This document shows, piece by piece, positions 59,950 to 64,000 of a stretch of DNA of 64,000 nucleotides. Positions within the stretch are counted from its first letter, which is position 1; each line of letters opens with the position of its first letter. Both the position numbers and the translations under genes were made by a program. The notes beneath the pieces were generated by a model. That model was given only the letters and a program-made list of their open reading frames with translations. It ran no database searches and had not been told where the DNA came from. Origin of the DNA: Caloramator sp. E03 (GTDB taxonomy: Bacteria > Bacillota > Clostridia > Clostridiales > Caloramatoraceae); the NCBI RefSeq assembly GCF_006016075.1, contig NZ_CP040093.1, positions 2,025,501 to 2,089,500 of the forward strand, written 5' to 3'.

Positions 59950-61482
59950 ATGAATCAGGAATTGATAATAGTTATTGATTTTGGAGGGCAGTATAATCAG
60001 CTTATTGCAAGAAGGGTTAGAGAGTGCAGAGTTTATTGTGAAATAGTTCCCTACAGTACCCCTATAGATAATATAATTTCTAAAAATCCTAAGGGAATAA
60101 TATTTACTGGAGGTCCTAACAGCGTTTATGATGAAGGAGCCCCAAGAATTGATAAGAGGATATTTGAGCTCAACATACCAATCCTTGGAATATGCTATGG
60201 TGCTCAGTTAATTGCCCATACATTAGGAGGACAGGTTTTAGGAACGGATATTAGGGAATATGGAAATACTAAAGTTAAATTTGATGTTAAGTCTCCTATT
60301 TTTAAAGACTTGCCAGAGGAAAGTGTATGCTGGATGAGCCATACGGATCAGATTATAAATCTACCTGAGGGATTTACTATTACAGCATTCAGTGAAAATT
60401 GTAAAGTTGCAGCTATGGAAAACGATAATTTAAAAATTTATGGTCTTCAATTTCATCCTGAGGTAAAGCACTCTGAATATGGCTTTAATATGATAAAAAA
60501 CTTCTTATATAACGTATGCAAAGTTAGTGGAAGCTGGAGTATGGCTTCATTTATAGATGAAAAAGTCAAAGAAATTAAAAATATAGTTAAAGATAAAAAG
60601 GTTATATGTGCTTTATCAGGAGGGGTTGATTCTTCTGTTGCAGCTGTTCTTGTTCACAAAGCTATTGGAAAGCAGCTTACCTGTATATTTGTTGACCATG
60701 GCCTTTTAAGAAAAAATGAGGCACAGGAAGTATATACTACTTTTAAAAATAAGTTTGATATGGATCTTATTATGGTTGATGCTTCTAAGAGATTTTTAGG
60801 CAAGCTAAGTGGAGTATCTGACCCTGAAAGTAAGAGAAAGATAATAGGGGAAGAATTTATTAGGGTATTTGAAGAGGAAGCAGGAAAGCTTCAGGGAATA
60901 GAATTTTTAGTACAGGGAACAATTTATCCTGATGTTGTTGAAAGTGGCACAGGAACATCAGCTACAATAAAGAGCCATCACAATGTTGGAGGACTTCCAG
61001 AGGACCTTAATTTTAAACTTATAGAGCCATTAAGAGAGCTATTTAAGGATGAGGTTAGGGAAGTTGGAAGAAATCTTGGAATTCCTGAGGATATAGTATC
61101 ACGACAGCCATTTCCAGGTCCTGGTCTTGCAATAAGGGTTTTAGGTGAAGTTACAGAGGAAAAACTTAATTTGGTAAGGGAAACTGACTTTATATTAAGA
61201 GATGAGATTAAAAAGGCAGGACTTGATAAGGAAATATGGCAGTACTTTACCGTTCTTCCCGATATAAGAAGTGTCGGAGTTATGGGTGATGAGAGAACCT
61301 ATTCCCATACTATTGCAATAAGGGCAGTTGAAAGCGTTGATGGAATGACATCAGACTGGTTTAGGATTCCATACAATGTACTTGCAAAAATATCCTCAAG
61401 AATAGTAAATGAAGTTAAAGGAGTAAATAGGGTTGTTTACGATATTACAAGCAAACCACCAGCAACTATAGAGTGGGAATAA
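59950..61482 (+). CDS. guaA: GMP synthase (glutamine-hydrolysing)
   Basis: 510 residues from ATG 59950 (TGGAGGTT upstream). A class I glutamine amidotransferase domain with the nucleophile Cys in [11 protein letters not shown] and His/Glu in FHPEV, an ATP-pyrophosphatase domain with the P-loop SGGVDSS, and the C-terminal dimerisation domain ending [14 protein letters not shown]. Converts XMP to GMP. Gap of 52 nt after guaB without a terminator, so the two form an operon. Confidence 0.97.
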   Translation: MNQELIIVIDFGGQYNQLIARRVRECRVYCEIVPYSTPIDNIISKNPKGIIFTGGPNSVYDEGAPRIDKRIFELNIPILGICYGAQLIAHTLGGQVLGTDIREYGNTKVKFDVKSPIFKDLPEESVCWMSHTDQIINLPEGFTITAFSENCKVAAMENDNLKIYGLQFHPEVKHSEYGFNMIKNFLYNVCKVSGSWSMASFIDEKVKEIKNIVKDKKVICALSGGVDSSVAAVLVHKAIGKQLTCIFVDHGLLRKNEAQEVYTTFKNKFDMDLIMVDASKRFLGKLSGVSDPESKRKIIGEEFIRVFEEEAGKLQGIEFLVQGTIYPDVVESGTGTSATIKSHHNVGGLPEDLNFKLIEPLRELFKDEVREVGRNLGIPEDIVSRQPFPGPGLAIRVLGEVTEEKLNLVRETDFILRDEIKKAGLDKEIWQYFTVLPDIRSVGVMGDERTYSHTIAIRAVESVDGMTSDWFRIPYNVLAKISSRIVNEVKGVNRVVYDITSKPPATIEWE

Positions 61483-61502
61483 AAAAGGATCTTTTTTAAT
61501 AG

Positions 61503-61609
61503 TTGGGGCGGGTATTTATTTAAATGCCTGCCCCAAGATTGTAGACAAAAACAGCTCTCCTTAGAGGAAGAGCTCAGGCTGTTGACAAACATATTTTGTC
61601 AACAGCCTG
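61503..61609. repeat. Three consecutive stem-loops after guaA
   Basis: (1) arms 61503-61517 and 61522-61536, 15 bp with two wobbles; (2) 61553-61574, 9 bp with a bulge; (3) arms 61575-61589 and 61595-61609, 15 bp perfect, loop CATAT. None has a good T-run directly after it. The first may still end the guaBA transcript; the block looks like a structured repeat. Confidence 0.5.
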
Positions 61610-61779
61610 TGGGGCGTAGCAAAAAGGATTTTTAAAATTTATGTAGAATTATTATATATAGAAATAAGATTGTGTTAAGTAAATATGAAAAAATAGCGTA
61701 GCTACACGTATAATTACACAAAATTACACAGTTTTTTATGTAATCTGAATTAATAAAATTTGATAATACTGGATTTATC

Positions 61780-61804
61780 AAAAAAAGGCATGCCGAAGGC
61801 ACCT
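61780..61804 (-). terminator. Possible terminator of the transposase transcript
   Basis: On the minus strand AGG-TGCC-TTC-GGCA-(TG)-CCT folds with a 2-nt bulge and is followed by seven T. It lies about 50 nt past the transposase stop codon. Confidence 0.5.
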
Positions 61805-61855
61805 ACTTAAAACTTAAAATGTAGGTATGTTATGAATATATGGTTTATTTGAGAA

Positions 61856-62557
61856 TTAAGCAGACAGAAGCCAGTTATTAATATTTTTTTCATCAACTAA
61901 AATACCAGCAACTTGTGCAGGAGTTAGATTGTTTAAAGAATAGTGAGGTCTTAAAAAATTATAATGGAAAATAAACATTGCTATTAGAGTGTTTGCACTT
62001 TCAAATGATTTAAAACCTCTTTTACGTTTATACCAGTCTTTAAATGTATCATTAAAAGCTTCTAGCAAGTTGTTGGATATATCATCTTTAAATGATTGAA
62101 CTTTTATGTGTTTTGAAGTGTTAAAAATAGTTTTAGTAGCAAGATTATATGAGCCTAATCTATCGGTCACAATAGCTGATGGACATCCAAACTTACTTGC
62201 AGATTTAAACAAGGAAAAAGCTTGAGAAGCATCTCTTGAAGGAGATAAATTAAAACCAAGAACCATTCTGGTTTCTGAATCGATAATTAACCATAGATAA
62301 TGTTTTTTACCATTAATAAAAACGACAGTTTCGTCGGCATGCCATTCATCAGATGTACTTAAATCAAGATTTTCAGTAAGTCTATTAGCTATACTTAGAA
62401 AAATTGGAGCAAATTTTTTGCACCAAGATGCAATAGTTACATGAGAAACTTTGACATTGTAGGTTAGTTTAAAAAATTGAGATATTCTTCTTGTTGAAGA
62501 ACCATTTAGATAATAGAGGTTAAGTGCAGTAAGAATTAAAAATAATGGAAATCTCAT
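61856..62557 (-). CDS. Transposase, DDE domain (orfB; IS6/IS240-like)
   Basis: 233 residues. The RNase-H-like DDE domain is visible: Asp in WHADETVVFINGKKHYLWLIID, second Asp in AIVTDRLGSY, and Glu in NNLLEAFNDTFKDWYKRKRGF with the family Lys/Arg cluster, then FIFHYNFLRPHYSLNNLTPAQ. A helix-turn-helix (NVKVSHVTIASWCKKF) comes before the first Asp. Its ATG overlaps the orfA stop (ATGA). A T-TTA-AAA slip site just upstream could instead fuse it to orfA by -1 frameshifting. Confidence 0.88.
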   Translation of the reverse strand: MRFPLFLILTALNLYYLNGSSTRRISQFFKLTYNVKVSHVTIASWCKKFAPIFLSIANRLTENLDLSTSDEWHADETVVFINGKKHYLWLIIDSETRMVLGFNLSPSRDASQAFSLFKSASKFGCPSAIVTDRLGSYNLATKTIFNTSKHIKVQSFKDDISNNLLEAFNDTFKDWYKRKRGFKSFESANTLIAMFIFHYNFLRPHYSLNNLTPAQVAGILVDEKNINNWLLSA

Positions 62558-62895
62558 TCTTTTAAAATCTGTTTTCCTTTAATTAATTCACAAGATGCAG
62601 AGGGTATATTAATAGGTTTTGCAACATAAATAGAATGACCACATTTTTTAGAGTTGCAAGTATAATGGGAATAGTACTCATAATCATGGCGCAAATAAGT
62701 ACCACTACCACAAACAGGACAACGAGGGTATCCTCTCAATACACGATTTTTCTTACCTGAACAATCTTCAAGAGTAAACTGACGTTTACAATCTTTACAT
62801 TGATATTTTTGATTACCTGCTTTGTCTTTCCCAAAGCGATAAAGATTAGAACTATGGCATCTTGGACATGAAATTTTATTCAATGACTTGCACAT
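62554..62895 (-). CDS. Transposase N-terminal zinc-ribbon protein (orfA)
   Basis: 113 residues with two zinc-binding units: CPRCHSSNLYRFGKDKAGNQKYQCKDC (two Cys pairs) and CPVCGSGTYLRHD...CNSKKCGHS. The first is the InsA-like zinc ribbon seen at the N-terminus of related one-frame transposases, so orfA and orfB together make one enzyme. GAAGGAG lies in front of ATG but is held in a possible hairpin. The last codons contain T-TTA-AAA at 62560-62566. Confidence 0.8.
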   Translation of the reverse strand: MCKSLNKISCPRCHSSNLYRFGKDKAGNQKYQCKDCKRQFTLEDCSGKKNRVLRGYPRCPVCGSGTYLRHDYEYYSHYTCNSKKCGHSIYVAKPINIPSASCELIKGKQILKE

Positions 62896-62966
62896 AATTT
62901 CATCTCTCCTTCGGAGGTATTTTGTTTTTGGCTATATATAAGATAACTCAAAGGGGAGATGAAATT
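62896..62966 (-). promoter_or_regulatory. Inverted repeat able to hide the orfA ribosome site
   Basis: Arms 62896-62909 and 62953-62966 pair at 13 of 14 positions. On the minus-strand mRNA the downstream arm carries the GGAGAG ribosome site. TTGAAT and TATCTT 18 nt apart around 62935-62970 could be the native promoter, whose transcript would lack the upstream arm. A local CTCC-GAA-GGAG hairpin overlaps the same site. Confidence 0.5.
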
Positions 62967-63016
62967 CAAATATCATATAACTTAACAAAACTAGAAATAA
63001 CTTTTGGAGGTATGTT

Positions 63017-63697
63017 ATGATTAATGAAATTAAATCCAAACAACAAAAATTGGAAATGGTTTACATTGAAAATTTAGTTCCACAAGATCATATATTAAGG
63101 AAAATTGATAAATATATTGATTTCTCTTTTATTAGGGAAATAACTAAAGACTTATATTGCCATGATAATGGTAGACCAGCTGTGGATCCTGTTGTTCTTT
63201 TTAAAATGTTATTTATTGGATATTTATTTGGTATTAGATCAGAGCGGCAGCTCGTTAGAGATATTGAAGTTAATATTGCATATAGATGGTTTTTAGGATT
63301 TTCACTTACTGATAAGATTCCTGATCATTCAACTATTAGTCAAAATAGAAGAAGACGTTTTAAAAATACTGATATATGTCAAAAGATTTTTGATAATATT
63401 GTTTTACAAGCTATATCTCATGGTTTAGTTGAAGGAAAAATTCTTTATACTGACTCAACACATCTTAAGGCTAACGCCAATAAAAGAAAATTTATTGAAA
63501 AAGAAGTTGAAAAATCCGTTAAAGATTATATGTCAGAACTTGACAAAGCAATTGATGAAGATAGGATTGCTCATGGAAAAAAACCTCTAAAAAAAATTAA
63601 AAGAACATCAGAAACTAAAACTATAAGAGCAAGTACTACAGATCCTGAAAGTGGTTATATGATAAGAGATGGAAAGCCTGAAGTTTTTTTTACTTAG
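63017..63697 (+). CDS. IS1182-like transposase, N-terminal part
   Basis: 226 residues after GGAGGT and ATG. The N-terminal domain of IS1182/IS5-like transposases is clear: QQKLEMVYIENLVPQDHILRKID, GRPAVDPVVLFKMLFIGYLFGIRSERQLVRDI, IPDHSTISQNRRRR, and the first catalytic Asp in LYTDSTHLKANANK. The frame ends at TAG right after a run of eight T (63684-63691) at GKPEVFFT*. In the -1 frame the protein continues directly, so this is either a frameshifted gene or one using -1 slippage on T-TTT-TTT. Confidence 0.88.
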   Translation: MINEIKSKQQKLEMVYIENLVPQDHILRKIDKYIDFSFIREITKDLYCHDNGRPAVDPVVLFKMLFIGYLFGIRSERQLVRDIEVNIAYRWFLGFSLTDKIPDHSTISQNRRRRFKNTDICQKIFDNIVLQAISHGLVEGKILYTDSTHLKANANKRKFIEKEVEKSVKDYMSELDKAIDEDRIAHGKKPLKKIKRTSETKTIRASTTDPESGYMIRDGKPEVFFT

Positions 63698-64000
63698 ATC
63701 ATAGAACTGTAGATAGTAAGCATAATATAATTGTAGATGTTTATGTTACTCCTGGAAATGTAAATGATGTAGACCCTTATTTAAGTAGAATTGATAGAAT
63801 CATTAACACATTTGATTTTAAAGTGAAATATGTTGGATTAGATGCTGGGTATTTTACAAACTATATTTGTAAAGGTCTTTCAGATAGAAATATATTATAT
63901 GCGATAGCTACTAAATTAGGTCCTCATGAAAAAGGTAAATATACAAAAAATAAATTTCAGTACATAAGAGAATGGGATGTTTATGCCTGTCCAAATAATT
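63691..64000 (+). pseudogene. IS1182-like transposase, continuation in -1 frame (partial, cut by window end)
   Basis: From TAC at 63691 the -1 frame reads YLDHRTVDSKHNIIVDVYVTP, then VKYVGLDAGYFTN with the second catalytic Asp, to the end of the window without a stop. It completes the family sequence that normally follows GKPE(G)FFY. Slippage by -1 on the T8 run joins it to the first part; otherwise one T has been lost and the gene is inactive. Confidence 0.8.

Larger units (their letters stand above)
61483..61855. other. 373-bp gap with a tandem stem-loop block
   Basis: No gene. The left third holds three stem-loops (61503-61609), the rest is AT-rich with a minus-strand terminator at 61780-61804. 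The G-rich pieces GTTGGGGCGGG (61502-61512) and GTGGGGCGTAGC (61609-61620) flank the stem-loop block. Confidence 0.5.
61780..62966 (-). mobile_element. Insertion sequence with overlapping orfA/orfB
   Basis: Two overlapping minus-strand frames encode a zinc-ribbon protein and a DDE transposase. The limits given are the terminator on the left and the outer half of an inverted repeat on the right; true terminal inverted repeats and target duplications could not be placed. It lies head to head with an IS1182-like element. Confidence 0.6.

Overview
The window is an AT-rich, low-GC stretch that reads as a chromosomal segment of an endospore-type anaerobic Firmicute (class Clostridia, probably Clostridiaceae or a relative). 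This rests on strong AGGAGG ribosome binding sites, a Rex repressor, a leucine T-box, a guanine riboswitch, a CIRCE-controlled groESL operon, AddAB instead of RecBCD, a YesM/YesN sensor pair, and a citramalate synthase in the leucine operon. The genus cannot be fixed from the sequence alone.

Layout. Bases 1-9.6 kb hold the tail of a Gfo/Idh/MocA dehydrogenase, a LarA-type nickel lactate racemase, MsrA, a secreted HtrA protease with a secreted repeat protein, an SDR dehydrogenase, a chemoreceptor behind a sigma-D promoter, tRNA-Trp and two small minus-strand genes. 9.6-17.8 kb carry addBA, glpP and tsaD, followed by a cluster of DnaA boxes. 17.9-26.3 kb are a sugar-sensing and uptake unit: YesN-type regulator, YesM/LytS-type kinase, a sugar-binding lipoprotein, then mglBAC.

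26.3-36.4 kb is the branched-chain amino acid locus: ilvC on the minus strand, and opposite it a Leu T-box followed by a 56-residue ORF, leuA, cimA, leuCDB, ilvB and ilvN. ilvN appears to start at AUU. The ilvC leader keeps a terminator closely resembling the leu T-box terminator but has no T-box. 36.4-43.4 kb is a complete D-allose operon: a LacI-type regulator with a perfect palindromic operator, alsB, alsA, alsC, alsE, a cupin phosphoglucose-isomerase-like gene, and alsK. The cupin gene stands where an allose-6-phosphate isomerase is needed, and no rpiB is present.

43.7-58.2 kb is a set of housekeeping and stress genes: an ABC-F protein, rex, a thioredoxin reductase-like gene with a degenerate NADPH site plus trxA, a GH18/SH3 cell-wall enzyme, a P-loop/Asp23-like protein, an OGG-type glycosylase, an unknown membrane protein, groESL, sdpIR and larC. 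58.2-61.5 kb is guaB behind a guanine riboswitch, then guaA. The right end holds two divergent transposase units, one with overlapping reading frames and a T-TTA-AAA slip site, the other an IS1182-like gene interrupted at a run of eight T.

How parts work together: LarA (0.3 kb) needs the nickel-pincer cofactor finished by LarC (57 kb), but LarB and LarE lie outside the window. LeuCDB probably serves both the leucine and the citramalate/isoleucine routes, since leuA and cimA are adjacent. AlsBAC, AlsK, the cupin isomerase and AlsE would take D-allose to fructose 6-phosphate.
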